A stretch of DNA of 64,000 nt from 66-474 sp035281745 (GTDB lineage Bacteria > Pseudomonadota > Gammaproteobacteria > Xanthomonadales > Rhodanobacteraceae): positions 62,001-126,000 of the forward strand of contig DATEDI010000020.1 of assembly GCA_035281745.1 (NCBI GenBank). The letters run 5' to 3'. Shown piece by piece: positions 1-8,303 of this stretch; positions within the stretch are counted from its first letter, which is position 1, and every line of letters begins with the position of its first letter. A model generated the notes under the pieces. It ran no database searches, was not told where the DNA came from, and saw only the letters and a list, made by a program, of their open reading frames with translations. A program made the translations under genes and the position numbers.

Positions 1-696
1 TTCGGCGTGGCGGTGTTCTGCGCGCTGGGCGTGTGGCAGCTCGAACGCGCGGCCTACAAGGAGACGGTGCTGGCGCGTTTCCACAACGCTGCGGCCGCGT
101 CGCTGGTCAGTCTTTCCGACGCGCGCGCCGACCGCGAGCCGGATGCCTATCCGCACGTCAGGGTCACCGGCCGGCTGCAAGGCGATCGCGTGTATCTGCT
201 GGACGACCAGATGCGCTCGGGCCGCCTGGGCGTGATGGTGTTCGTGCCGTTCCTGCCGGAAGCTTCGACGCGAACCCTGCTGGTGAACCTGGGCTTTCTC
301 GCCAAGATGGGCGCGGACTCGACCACGCTGCCCGACATTCCGCCGATTCCCGATCATCCGGTGACGCTCACCGGCATCTACGCACCACCACCGTTACCGG
401 GCCTGAAGCTGGGCGGCAATCCGCTGCTGCGTGAAAAAACCTGGCCCAAGCTGGTGACGTGGATCGATACGCAGTTGATCGCGGACGATCTGCACACTCG
501 CGTATATCCGGATGTCCTCCTGATCGATCCCGATCCGCACAGCGCCTATATCCGCAGCTGGACGGCCAACGTGATGCCACCCGCCCGCCACCGCGCCTAC
601 GCGTTGCAGTGGTTCAGCTTCGCGCTCGCCGCGATCGTGATGTTCGTCGTGCTGCATCGTGTCAAGCACGATGAAGTCGCCCCGGACGAGGAATGA
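1..696 (+). CDS. SURF1 family cytochrome c oxidase assembly protein (5' end outside window)
   Basis: SURF1 proteins are inner-membrane factors that help haem A insertion and assembly of aa3-type cytochrome c oxidase. The frame is open from base 1, so the true start lies upstream; 231 residues are visible. The first visible residues contain the family hallmark LGVWQLERA at the end of the first membrane segment. A periplasmic domain follows, and a second membrane helix (ALQWFSFALAAIVMFVVL) lies near the C terminus, giving the usual two-helix hairpin. It precedes the CxxxC membrane protein and ctaA, the usual order downstream of cox structural genes in this lineage. Identification is from the motif, topology and neighbours. 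Confidence 0.9.
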   Translation, partial: FGVAVFCALGVWQLERAAYKETVLARFHNAAAASLVSLSDARADREPDAYPHVRVTGRLQGDRVYLLDDQMRSGRLGVMVFVPFLPEASTRTLLVNLGFLAKMGADSTTLPDIPPIPDHPVTLTGIYAPPPLPGLKLGGNPLLREKTWPKLVTWIDTQLIADDLHTRVYPDVLLIDPDPHSAYIRSWTANVMPPARHRAYALQWFSFALAAIVMFVVLHRVKHDEVAPDEE

Positions 697-792
697 CCCA
701 TCCCGAAGCCACTGCTGCGCAATGGTTTCAACCCCTCGATCGGAGGGGCAGGCACACAGACATCCACGTACATTGACCTTTGAGGTTCCATC

Positions 793-1350
793 ATGAATTT
801 GCGCAATCGACGACGCTTGCAGGCTGGCCTGATCGTCGCGATCTTCCTGGTACCGGTGATCGTGATGCTGGGGCTCACGCTGAATGGCTGGGTGCCGCAC
901 GGGCGCAGCTATGGCCAGCGCATCCAGCCCGAACGCGATCTCGCCGGCGTGCCGGTGCAACGTGCGGACGGCACGTCGTTCACGTTCGACAACCACGATG
1001 CCGTATGGACGCTGGTGGCGCTGCCGGGACCGGACTGCGCCGAAAAGTGCCTGCGCCAGCTCGATCTGGTCCATCGCGTGCAGATCACGCTCGACCGGCA
1101 AGCCGACAAGTTGCGGCTGGTGTACCTCGGTGAGCCGCCGCAGGGGGCGGCCGTCGCAGGTTTCGAACGGGTCTGGACGCTCGCGACCACTTCTTCGCAC
1201 GCGTTGGACGACCTGCGTCCGACGCCGCCCGATTCGGTCAGCGCGTTGCTGGTGACGCCGAGCGGCAAAGCGATGCTGCACTACGCCGCCGGATTCGATG
1301 CGGAAGGTTTGCGGCAGGATCTCAAGAAAGCGGTCAAGGTGGCGCTGTGA
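793..1350 (+). CDS. Small membrane-anchored CxxxC protein of the cox cluster
   Basis: This is a 185-residue protein with one N-terminal membrane helix (about residues 9-28) and a soluble, presumably periplasmic domain. The domain holds DCAEKC, a CxxxC pair spaced like the copper or redox motif of Sco/thioredoxin-fold proteins, followed by a beta/alpha-looking region. The ATG at 793 follows a weak GAGG-like site. Its stop overlaps the ctaA start as GTGA, so the two are translationally coupled. Homologues of unknown function are, to my knowledge, common between SURF1 and ctaA in related bacteria. A role in oxidase metallation or thiol reduction is inferred only from the motif and context; the usual distal Sco histidine is not obvious. 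Confidence 0.7.
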   Translation: MNLRNRRRLQAGLIVAIFLVPVIVMLGLTLNGWVPHGRSYGQRIQPERDLAGVPVQRADGTSFTFDNHDAVWTLVALPGPDCAEKCLRQLDLVHRVQITLDRQADKLRLVYLGEPPQGAAVAGFERVWTLATTSSHALDDLRPTPPDSVSALLVTPSGKAMLHYAAGFDAEGLRQDLKKAVKVAL

Positions 1351-2630
1351 CGCCGGCAGCCGGTTTTCCCTTGCGCGCGCTGGCGTGGCTGGCGTGCGTG
1401 CTCGCGTTTTTCCTGATCATGTACGGTTCGTTCGTGCGGTTGTCGAACGCCGGGCTGTCGTGCCCCGACTGGCCGACCTGCTACGGGCGCGTCACCTGGC
1501 CGGTGAAGCCGGCTGCCGTGGCCAAGGCCGACAAGGCGTTCCCCAATCGGCCGGTGGAAACCCACAAGGCGTGGCGCGAGCAAACCCACCGCTTCGCCGC
1601 CGGCACCCTGGGCGTGCTGGTGTTGGTCGAAGCTTTGGTGGCGACTTGGGCGACGAAGCGTCGCTTCGGGCTGGTCGTTGCGGCAGTGGTTTTGATAGGT
1701 ATCGGCATCCCGCTGTACATGGCCAGAGATTACGTATCGTCCAGCGTGGTCGCCGCGCTCGGCGAAGCGTTGCTGCTCGGCGTCGCGATCTTCTGGCGAG
1801 GATCGGGCTGGCGACGCATCGCGGTGCTGGCGCTGGCGGTGGTGTGTTTCCAGGCTTTGCTCGGTATGTGGACGGTGACGTGGTTGCTGAAGCCGATCGT
1901 GGTGTCAGGACATTTGCTGGGCGGCATGGCGACCTTCGCGCTGCTGGCGTGGGTGGCTTGGCGGCTGCAGCAACTGCAATGGGGTCAGAGTGGTGTTTCG
2001 AGGCACAACTCGATGAGCCGGATTTCATCGGCGAAACACCACTCTGACCCCGGTTTTCGCGGTTTTCGGTTGCGCGGCGCGGCAATCGTTGGCGTAGCTC
2101 TGCTGGCGTGCCAGATCTTCCTCGGCGGTTGGACCTCGTCGAATTACGCAGCGCTGGCTTGCGGGATTGGCGGCTCGGCGTTCCCGACCTGCCTCGGGCA
2201 ATGGTGGCCGGCGATGGATTTCCACCAGGGCTTCATCCTGTGGCGCGGCATCGGCGTGGATTTCCAGGGCGGCATCCTGGATGCCGCCTCCCGCACCGCA
2301 ATCCAGACGGTGCACCGCTTCGGGGCCGCAGTGGTATTCGTGTACCTGTTGTGGCTGGCGCATCGCGTGGGCCGTGCCGGCCTGCATTGGCACGCCGTGG
2401 CGCTGGCGGGGCTGCTGCTCGTGCAGGTGGCGCTGGGCATCAGCAACGTTGTGCTGGGGCTGCCTTTGCCGATCGCGGTCGCGCACACCGGCGGCGCGGC
2501 GTTGTTGTTGTTCGCGTTGGTGGGATTGCTCGTGCGGACCCGATCATCGCTGGTCGCTGCTGCTTCGAAATCTCCGATCGCCGGAACGCCGCGGGACAAT
2601 GGGAATCCAGAACGGCCATCCATGGCCTGA
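1347..2630 (+). CDS. ctaA: Haem A synthase CtaA with repeat-derived insertions
   Basis: CtaA oxidises the C8 methyl of haem O to make haem A for aa3 oxidases. The 427-residue protein shows paired four-helix halves, the LSCPDWPTC cysteine segment (C40, C45) in the first periplasmic loop, haem-ligand type histidines (H73, H81 and VHRF further on) and QIFLGGWTSSNYAALACG opening the second half. The GTG start overlaps the stop of the preceding gene. Two parts look foreign. Residues about 212-235, between the halves, are encoded by a perfect inverted repeat with its loop (1981-2051). The last roughly 25 residues and the stop codon come from a dispersed 110-bp repeat (2541-2650). Family members I know are shorter, so these look like later additions. 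Confidence 0.93.
   Translation: MTPAAGFPLRALAWLACVLAFFLIMYGSFVRLSNAGLSCPDWPTCYGRVTWPVKPAAVAKADKAFPNRPVETHKAWREQTHRFAAGTLGVLVLVEALVATWATKRRFGLVVAAVVLIGIGIPLYMARDYVSSSVVAALGEALLLGVAIFWRGSGWRRIAVLALAVVCFQALLGMWTVTWLLKPIVVSGHLLGGMATFALLAWVAWRLQQLQWGQSGVSRHNSMSRISSAKHHSDPGFRGFRLRGAAIVGVALLACQIFLGGWTSSNYAALACGIGGSAFPTCLGQWWPAMDFHQGFILWRGIGVDFQGGILDAASRTAIQTVHRFGAAVVFVYLLWLAHRVGRAGLHWHAVALAGLLLVQVALGISNVVLGLPLPIAVAHTGGAALLLFALVGLLVRTRSSLVAAASKSPIAGTPRDNGNPERPSMA
1981..2051. repeat. REP-type inverted repeat inside ctaA
   Basis: The 20-bp arm GGGGTCAGAGTGGTGTTTCG at 1981-2000 is perfectly complemented by 2032-2051, with a 31-nt loop. The GGGGTCAGAGT core resembles REP sequences associated with RAYT transposases in many Proteobacteria (recalled, not searched). 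Length and phase keep the ctaA reading frame open. Confidence 0.85.
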
Positions 2631-2650
2631 CTTTCCGCAACAGCCGCTTC
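2541..2650 (-). repeat. Dispersed ~110-bp repeat, copy 1 (end of ctaA)
   Basis: Read on the minus strand, this copy starts GAAGCGGCTGTTGCGGAAAG, continues through GTCAGGCCATGG and GGCCGTTCTGG, and ends GCGATGATCG. Copies 2 (8522-8632) and 3 (21156-21268) share both ends and have nearly the same length. Here the element supplies the C-terminal codons and TGA stop of ctaA. Confidence 0.85.
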
Positions 2651-2674
2651 GGGCAGACCGTTTACAATATCGCG

Positions 2675-3670
2675 ATGAATACCCGCATCGACCACGTGGG
2701 GCGGACCGCCCCGCTCGCGGCCGGATCCACTCGCCCGATGGTGCGGCGGGCGCCTTCGCTCGCCGGCCAGTATCTTGCCGCCACCAAGCCGCGCATCGTC
2801 GCGCTGCTGGTGTTCACCGCGTTGATCGGGATGTTCCTGGCCGCGCCCGGTATTCCGCCGTGGCGCGCCTTGGTGTTCGGCACGCTCGGCATCTGGATGG
2901 CGTCGTCGTCGGCAGCGGCGCTGAACCAGTTGATCGATCAGCGCATCGACCGGGTGATGGTGCGCACCGCGCATCGGCCGCTGGTCACCGGCACGCTCAC
3001 CGCGCATCAGGTGCTGGGCTTCGCACTGGTGCTGGGCATCGCCTCGATGCTGATCCTGGGCCTGCTGGTGAACGCACTGACCGCGCTGCTGACGTTCGTC
3101 GGCCTGATCGGTTATGCGGTGATCTACACCGCGTTCCTGAAGCGCGCGACGCCGCAGAACATCGTGATCGGCGGGTTGGCCGGGGCGATCCCGCCGCTGC
3201 TCGGCTGGGCCGCGGTGACGGGCATGCAGGCGCCGAGCGACTGGGCTTACGGCCTGCTGCTGGTGTTGATCGTGTTCGCGTGGACGCCGCCGCACTTCTG
3301 GTCGCTGGCGATCTTCCGCCGCGAGGATTACCGGCGCGCCTGCATCCCGATGCTGCCGGTGGTCTATGGCGTCGAGTACACGCGCTGGCACGTGCTGTTC
3401 TACACGATCCTGCTGGTGCTGGTCAGCCTGTTGCCGTACCTCACGGGCATGAGCGGAATGCTGTACCTCGGTGGCGCGGCAGTGCTGGGCATCGCCTATC
3501 TGTATTACGCGATCCGGCTGATGCGGCCGCCCGACGAACGCTTCGCGATGAGCGCGTTCGGCTATTCCATCGTGTACCTGATCGCACTGTTCGGTTTCCT
3601 TCTGGCGGACCATTGGCTGGCCGCTCCGGTGATCCATGTCGGCGGTTACGTGCTCGAACGAATCGGGTAA
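2675..3670 (+). CDS. ctaB: Protohaem IX farnesyltransferase (haem O synthase)
   Basis: This UbiA-superfamily inner-membrane prenyltransferase (CtaB/CyoE) attaches farnesyl to protohaem, giving haem O, the substrate of CtaA encoded just upstream. The 331-residue protein has about nine membrane helices and the diagnostic Asp-rich motif beginning at N84 (N84, D88, D92, then VMVRTAHRPL). The ATG at 2675 puts the usual start of the family close to the TKPRIVALLVFTALIGMF helix. No Shine-Dalgarno sequence is visible. A TACAAT box at 2663-2668 ends only 6 bases before the ATG, so a nearly leaderless transcript is possible. A longer open frame extends upstream through ctaA but is not CtaB-like. Confidence 0.95.
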   Translation: MNTRIDHVGRTAPLAAGSTRPMVRRAPSLAGQYLAATKPRIVALLVFTALIGMFLAAPGIPPWRALVFGTLGIWMASSSAAALNQLIDQRIDRVMVRTAHRPLVTGTLTAHQVLGFALVLGIASMLILGLLVNALTALLTFVGLIGYAVIYTAFLKRATPQNIVIGGLAGAIPPLLGWAAVTGMQAPSDWAYGLLLVLIVFAWTPPHFWSLAIFRREDYRRACIPMLPVVYGVEYTRWHVLFYTILLVLVSLLPYLTGMSGMLYLGGAAVLGIAYLYYAIRLMRPPDERFAMSAFGYSIVYLIALFGFLLADHWLAAPVIHVGGYVLERIG

Positions 3671-3736
3671 GCTGCACGACGTGCGCAGGGGTAGGGTGCG
3701 TGCCGGCGGGCGGTCGAAACCGGGTCCGCTGCGGCC

Positions 3737-5932
3737 GTGGCTCGCAAGAGGACGTGGCAGAGCGTGAACGTGATTCTGCTTGTCGTCGCGATCGTCGCGG
3801 CATTGACCGGCATCGTGCTCGCAGTGGTATCGCTGCGCCGCCAGCAACGCATCACGCGCGAACTGAAGGTCAGCCGTGAGCGCTACCGGCTGGTGGCCGA
3901 GGGCGCGAACGACGGCATCTGGGATTTCGATCTCGTCACGCGCCGGATCTATTTTTCGCCGCGCGTGCGCGAGATGCTCGGCTACGACGAAACCGAACTG
4001 TCGAGTCCGGATGACATCCGGCGCATCGTGTTGCCCGAGGATTACGACACGGCGCGCGCCGCGCTGTACGGGCATCTGGAGCAGGGCCGCCGCGACGAGT
4101 TGCGCCGCGTGATGCGCATGCGCACCCGCGACGGACGCGTGCTGACCGTCCTCGCACGCAGTGTCACCCAATACGCCGCCGACGGCACGCCGATGCGCGT
4201 GGCGGGTTCCTATACCGACATCACCGAGCAGATCGGCACCGAGCGCCAGTTGCAGATCGCGGCCAGCGTCTTCGAATCAGGCAGCGATGGCATCGTGATC
4301 AGCGATGCGCACGACCGTATCCTGTCGGTCAACCGCGCGTTCCTCGGCATGACTGGTTATACCCAGGAGGAATTGACCGGGCACCTGTTGCGCGACGTGC
4401 AGATCGATTCCGATGCGGTGCGTGCGCGCGAGCAGACGCTGCGCGACGGTGGCTCGTGGAGCGGCGAGGTGGCGTGGCGGCTGCACAACGGCGAAACCAA
4501 GACGCTGGGAACCTCCACCGAAGCGGTGCGGGACGCTGCGGGCGAAGTGATGTTCCGCATCCACGTTTGCATCGACACCGCCGAGCTGCGCTATGCGCAG
4601 GCGCGCATCCGCCACCTTGCGTATTTCGATTCGCTGACGGGTCTGCCCAATCGCACGCACCTGCGCGGGCAGTTCGAGCAGGCGCTGGCGACCGCGCGCT
4701 ACGCCGGCCAGCCGATCGCGGTGGTGTTCTTCGATCTCGACAATTTCAAGGAGATCAACGACACCGCCGGCCACAGCGTGGGCGACGACGTGATCTGCGC
4801 GGCCGCGCAACGGCTCGGCCAGCACATGCGCGAGGACGACATCCTCTGCCGGTTCGGCGGCGACGAGTTCCTGCTGCTGATGCCGAATACCGACGCCGCC
4901 GCTGCCGAAGTACTGACCGGCCAGTTGATGGAACAGCTGTGCAAGCCCGTGGAGGTCGAGGGGCGCTTGCTGGACATCGCGGCCAGCGCCGGCTTCAGCA
5001 TGTTCCCCGACGACGCGCAGGACGCGGAAAACCTGGTGCGCGAGGCGGACACCGCGCTGTTCCGTGCCAAGGAAGAGGGCGGCAACGCGGTCTTGCGTTT
5101 CCAGCCCTGGATGGGCGAGGCGGTGAGCTGGCGCCACGACATGCAGGCCGCGTTGCGGGTCGCGATCGTGCGCTCGCAATTCACGCTGCGCTTCCAGCCG
5201 ATCGTGGACGTGCGCACGCAGCGGCTGGCGGGCGTCGAGGCGCTGCTGTACTGGAACCGGCCGGGCATGGGCGTGGTGGGGCCGTCGACCTTCATCAACC
5301 TTGCCGAGGAATCGCGGTTGATCGAACCGATCGGCGCGTGGGTGGTCAACGAGGTGTGCCGACAGGTGGCGGCATGGAAGCAGGCGCACCTGCCGCCGTT
5401 CTACGTGGCGATCAACATATCCGGGATGCAGTTGCGCGTGGCCGGCAGGTTCCAGCAGCACCTGACCGGTGCGATGAAGAAACACGGCGTCGTCAACGAC
5501 GACCTGGTGCTTGAAATCACCGAACGCCACCTGGTGCAGGATGTGAAGGGCGGCCTGCCGGTACTGGAGAGCCTGACCGCCAGTGGCATCCGGGTGTCGG
5601 TGGACGATTTCGGCACCGGCTATTCCAACCTCGAATCGCTGAAGAACCTGACCGTCAACCAGATCAAGATCGATCGCACCTTCGTCCGCAACCTGATGAC
5701 CGAGGTGGGCGATCGCGCGATCGTGCGGTCGATCATCGCGCTGGGTCGGAGCCTCGGTCTGCAGGTGGTGGCGGAGGGCGTGGAGACCCACGAACAGCAG
5801 CAATTGCTGCGGGAATTCGGTTGCGATCTGCTGCAGGGTTTTCTTTATGCCCGTCCCCTGCCGGCTGCCGACGTGCCGCCCTTCGTCGAAGCGCTGGCCA
5901 GCCACGAAACCGACGCACGGGCTGGCGGTTGA
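3737..5932 (+). CDS. Membrane-anchored PAS-PAS-GGDEF-EAL c-di-GMP enzyme
   Basis: This 731-residue protein combines diguanylate cyclase and c-di-GMP phosphodiesterase modules. An N-terminal membrane helix (about residues 9-30) leads to two PAS sensor domains (roughly 45-160 and 165-285), a GGDEF domain and a C-terminal EAL domain. The active-site signature RFGGDEF is intact (G374-F378), with an RxxD inhibitory site (REDD) five residues upstream. The EAL signature is intact (E501-L503), as is the later DDFGTGYSNL segment. Both activities are therefore possible; the net direction cannot be read from sequence. The GTG at 3737 has no strong ribosome site and a GTG at 3764 is an alternative. It is probably a separate transcription unit from ctaB. 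Confidence 0.9.
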   Translation: MARKRTWQSVNVILLVVAIVAALTGIVLAVVSLRRQQRITRELKVSRERYRLVAEGANDGIWDFDLVTRRIYFSPRVREMLGYDETELSSPDDIRRIVLPEDYDTARAALYGHLEQGRRDELRRVMRMRTRDGRVLTVLARSVTQYAADGTPMRVAGSYTDITEQIGTERQLQIAASVFESGSDGIVISDAHDRILSVNRAFLGMTGYTQEELTGHLLRDVQIDSDAVRAREQTLRDGGSWSGEVAWRLHNGETKTLGTSTEAVRDAAGEVMFRIHVCIDTAELRYAQARIRHLAYFDSLTGLPNRTHLRGQFEQALATARYAGQPIAVVFFDLDNFKEINDTAGHSVGDDVICAAAQRLGQHMREDDILCRFGGDEFLLLMPNTDAAAAEVLTGQLMEQLCKPVEVEGRLLDIAASAGFSMFPDDAQDAENLVREADTALFRAKEEGGNAVLRFQPWMGEAVSWRHDMQAALRVAIVRSQFTLRFQPIVDVRTQRLAGVEALLYWNRPGMGVVGPSTFINLAEESRLIEPIGAWVVNEVCRQVAAWKQAHLPPFYVAINISGMQLRVAGRFQQHLTGAMKKHGVVNDDLVLEITERHLVQDVKGGLPVLESLTASGIRVSVDDFGTGYSNLESLKNLTVNQIKIDRTFVRNLMTEVGDRAIVRSIIALGRSLGLQVVAEGVETHEQQQLLREFGCDLLQGFLYARPLPAADVPPFVEALASHETDARAGG

Positions 5933-5962
5933 GGGCGGGTTGTGTTTTGATAGTGGGTTGCC

Positions 5963-6940
5963 GTGACGGTTTTTCGCGGCAAGCCCGGGTGTGCCGCAGG
6001 TGATGTCTTGAACGTGTTGCTGGATTTCTTGCGCTGGTGGATTCCGTGGGAACCCTCGAGCGTGGTGGTCGTGGTGTTCGCCATCGTGGTATGGCTGTAC
6101 TGGCGCGGCGCGCGCATCTCGCCCATCACCGCACCGCAATGGCGGCAACTGCTGTTCTGGCTGGGCCTGCTGATCGTCTACAGCTGCCTGCACACCCATC
6201 TCGACTACTACGCCGAACACCAATTTTTCGTGAGCCGACTGCAGCAGTTCGGGCTGCAGCACCTCGGCCCGTTCCTGATCGTGCTGGCCTACCCCGCTGC
6301 GACACTGCGCCGGGGCTTGCCCTTGTCATGGCGCACGCGTTTCCTGCGACCGCTGCTGGCCACCGCGCCGGTCCGGCTGGTGGCGGGCATCCTCCTGAAT
6401 CCGCTGGTCGCGTCGTTGTTGTTCGTGGGCCTGATGGCGTTCTGGCTGTGGCCGTCCATCACCTTCTACACGATGCTGGATTGGCGCCTGTATCGCCTGA
6501 TGAACTGGAGCATGGTCGTCAGCGGCGTCTTGTACTGGTGGCTGATCCTGGATACCCGGCCCAAGCCGCCGGCCAGGTTTTCGCCGGGCACGCGGGTGCT
6601 GGTGGAAATGGCCGTGATGGTGCCGCTGATCGTGATCGGCGCCTACATCACCTTCACCAAGACCGATCTGTACCCGATCTTCAGCCTGTGCGGCCGTGCG
6701 TTCGGAAACATCACCGCGCTTGCCGACCAGCATTTCGGCGGTCTGATCCAGTGGATTCCCACGTCCTTCATGAGCGCGGTCGGAGCGCTGATCGCATTCG
6801 CCCACTGGATATCGCTGGATGCCCGCGGTCGGCTTCCGCGCAACCGGCGTCAGCGCGAGTTGATCCGCGCGCGCCAGCAGGCGGCGACTCAGTCGCCGGG
6901 GCCGGATGCGTTCGCGGGCCGCACCGAAAAATCGGTCTGA
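5963..6940 (+). CDS. caa3-type CtaG cytochrome oxidase assembly membrane protein
   Basis: This polytopic membrane protein of about 325 residues has the pattern of the caa3_CtaG family (related to Bacillus CtaG, distinct from Cox11). A histidine-rich segment (LHTHLDYYAEHQF and QHLGPFLIVLAYP) lies in the second and third helices, and about seven helices follow. The family is linked to copper delivery to oxidases. The neighbouring minus-strand Sco and PCuAC genes support that role. A GTG start at 5963 is assumed; a TTG at 6008, preceded by AGGTGATG, is an alternative that removes 15 unremarkable residues. The 3' end overlaps the convergent PCuAC gene by 52 bp. Confidence 0.75.
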   Translation: MTVFRGKPGCAAGDVLNVLLDFLRWWIPWEPSSVVVVVFAIVVWLYWRGARISPITAPQWRQLLFWLGLLIVYSCLHTHLDYYAEHQFFVSRLQQFGLQHLGPFLIVLAYPAATLRRGLPLSWRTRFLRPLLATAPVRLVAGILLNPLVASLLFVGLMAFWLWPSITFYTMLDWRLYRLMNWSMVVSGVLYWWLILDTRPKPPARFSPGTRVLVEMAVMVPLIVIGAYITFTKTDLYPIFSLCGRAFGNITALADQHFGGLIQWIPTSFMSAVGALIAFAHWISLDARGRLPRNRRQRELIRARQQAATQSPGPDAFAGRTEKSV

Positions 6941-7344
6941 AGCTTGTCGCCGCCGGCGAATTCGAGCGTCATCTTCACGTGGTCGCCCGGCTCGATGGTG
7001 TGCGTCGGCTGCGACAGCATCAGGTGATAGCCGCCGGGCGCCAATTCCACGCTTCCGTGCGCCGGGATATCGAGATGATCGACCATTTCCATCGTGCTGT
7101 CGCCTTGTGCCAGCCGCGAGTGGTGCAGCATCACCATGCCGTAATCGGGGCTGCTGACGCCGGTGAGGCGTAATGGTTCGTCGCCTACATTGCGGATTAC
7201 CGCGTAGCCCGCGGCCGGCAGCTTGGCCGGCAGCCAGCGTATCCACGCGTGTTCCACCTGCACGTTCGGTGGGGTGGGTGCGGCCGCGAACGCCGTTGCG
7301 CTCAACGCCAACATGACTGCGCCGATCAGGGTGCGGAATTTCAT
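6889..7344 (-). CDS. Periplasmic copper chaperone, PCuAC family
   Basis: This 151-residue protein starts with a cleavable signal peptide (MKFRTLIGAVMLALSATAFA). PCuAC proteins bind Cu(I) in the periplasm and pass it to Sco or directly to the CuA/CuB sites of cytochrome oxidase. The family copper motif H-x10-M-x21-H-x-M is matched exactly: HH...TMEM...GGYHLML. The ATG overlaps the stop of the upstream sco gene as ATGA, so the pair is translationally coupled. This Sco-PCuAC pairing is a common operon arrangement. Its 3' end overlaps the CtaG-like gene on the other strand. Confidence 0.93.
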   Translation of the reverse strand: MKFRTLIGAVMLALSATAFAAAPTPPNVQVEHAWIRWLPAKLPAAGYAVIRNVGDEPLRLTGVSSPDYGMVMLHHSRLAQGDSTMEMVDHLDIPAHGSVELAPGGYHLMLSQPTHTIEPGDHVKMTLEFAGGDKLQTDFSVRPANASGPGD

Positions 7345-7946
7345 GATCGCTGTCCCACCAGTATTTGCAGGTCGTGCAGGATCTCGTCGTTGGACGAACC
7401 GGGCGTGGCCAGCAGCCGCGCATGGCCGTCGCGATCGAACACGTAGATCGCCGAGCTGTGGGTCACTTCGTATCCGGCCGAGGACGACCCCTCGGCGGGT
7501 GCGGGCTTGTAGAACGCGCGATAGCGTTTGGCCAGCTGCGCGATTGCGCTCGGGCTGCCCGTCAGTCCTACGACGCGCGGGTCGAATGCGGTGACGTACT
7601 GGTGCAGCACCGGCACCGTGTCGCGGGTCGGGTCCACCGTCACGAACAGGATGCGCACGTCGTCGGCCGCGTTGCCCATCTTCTGCAGCACCGTGTGCAG
7701 GTGGACCAGCGTCAGCGGGCACACGTCCGGGCAGTGGGTGTAGCCGAAATACAGCAGCGTGATCTTGCCGCGATAGGTCGCCGCCGTCGCCGGCTGACCC
7801 AGGTCGTTGGTCATCTGGAATTTCAAGTCGGGCAGATGCCCCTGCACGTCGTCGAGCTGCCATTGCGGATGCGAGGCGCAGGCGGCGAGTGCGAACAGGG
7901 CGCCGGCGGCAAGGCACAGGCGCAACCAACGATGACGGAGTGACAT
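7341..7946 (-). CDS. Sco1/SenC copper-binding lipoprotein
   Basis: Sco proteins have a thioredoxin fold and deliver copper to, or reduce the cysteines of, the CuA site of cytochrome c oxidase. The 201-residue form begins MSLRHRWLRLCL and has a lipobox ending at C23 (LAAC), so it is probably lipid-anchored. The copper pair is in THCPDVCP (C72, C76). The third ligand is probably the histidine of EVTHSSAIYVFD. An in-frame ATG ten codons upstream (7974-7976) is possible, but the lipoprotein signal favours the shorter form. It is the first gene of the sco-PCuAC operon. Confidence 0.93.
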   Translation of the reverse strand: MSLRHRWLRLCLAAGALFALAACASHPQWQLDDVQGHLPDLKFQMTNDLGQPATAATYRGKITLLYFGYTHCPDVCPLTLVHLHTVLQKMGNAADDVRILFVTVDPTRDTVPVLHQYVTAFDPRVVGLTGSPSAIAQLAKRYRAFYKPAPAEGSSSAGYEVTHSSAIYVFDRDGHARLLATPGSSNDEILHDLQILVGQRS

Positions 7947-7976
7947 GGTTCGTGCGAATCGGTGACGACTGGTCAT

Positions 7977-8303
7977 GATAGCGCGTCGGATACGTGGCTC
8001 GCGGCTGAATGCCTCGCGCGCGCGGGCGTTCGGTGGCGTTGCAGGGTTGACGCAAACGACCGGCGAAACGACAATGCGTGCGTCGACGGGCGCACTGCGT
8101 GCGTCGGCACTGTCCTCCATTTCACAAGACCATGGACGTACACCCTAGTCGCACCGCCGGCATCCGCTTGCATCGGGTGGCGGCGGCCAAATTGAAACCG
8201 ATCCGCGGCGACCGCGCCCGGACGGCTGGTATTCGCCTCGACTAGGCGCATCCGGCCCGTCCCCTGAGCGGTGCTGCGGCACTGCTTGAAGAGGAGATGG
8301 GCC
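7977..8303. other. Intergenic region between sco and the mgtA leader
   Basis: No gene is recognised here. The stretch lies between the divergent sco operon and the small leader ORF and mgtA, so promoters for both directions are expected, but no convincing -35/-10 pair was identified by eye. Confidence 0.5.

Noticed and set aside
2144..4171. 675-codon minus-strand open frame across ctaA, ctaB and the c-di-GMP gene
   Set aside because: It is a GC-driven antisense shadow: low-complexity His/Arg/Gln-rich translation with no domain, lying opposite three well-identified genes.
4277..6262. 661-codon minus-strand open frame
   Set aside because: It is antisense to the PAS-GGDEF-EAL gene, with shadow-type composition and no start context.
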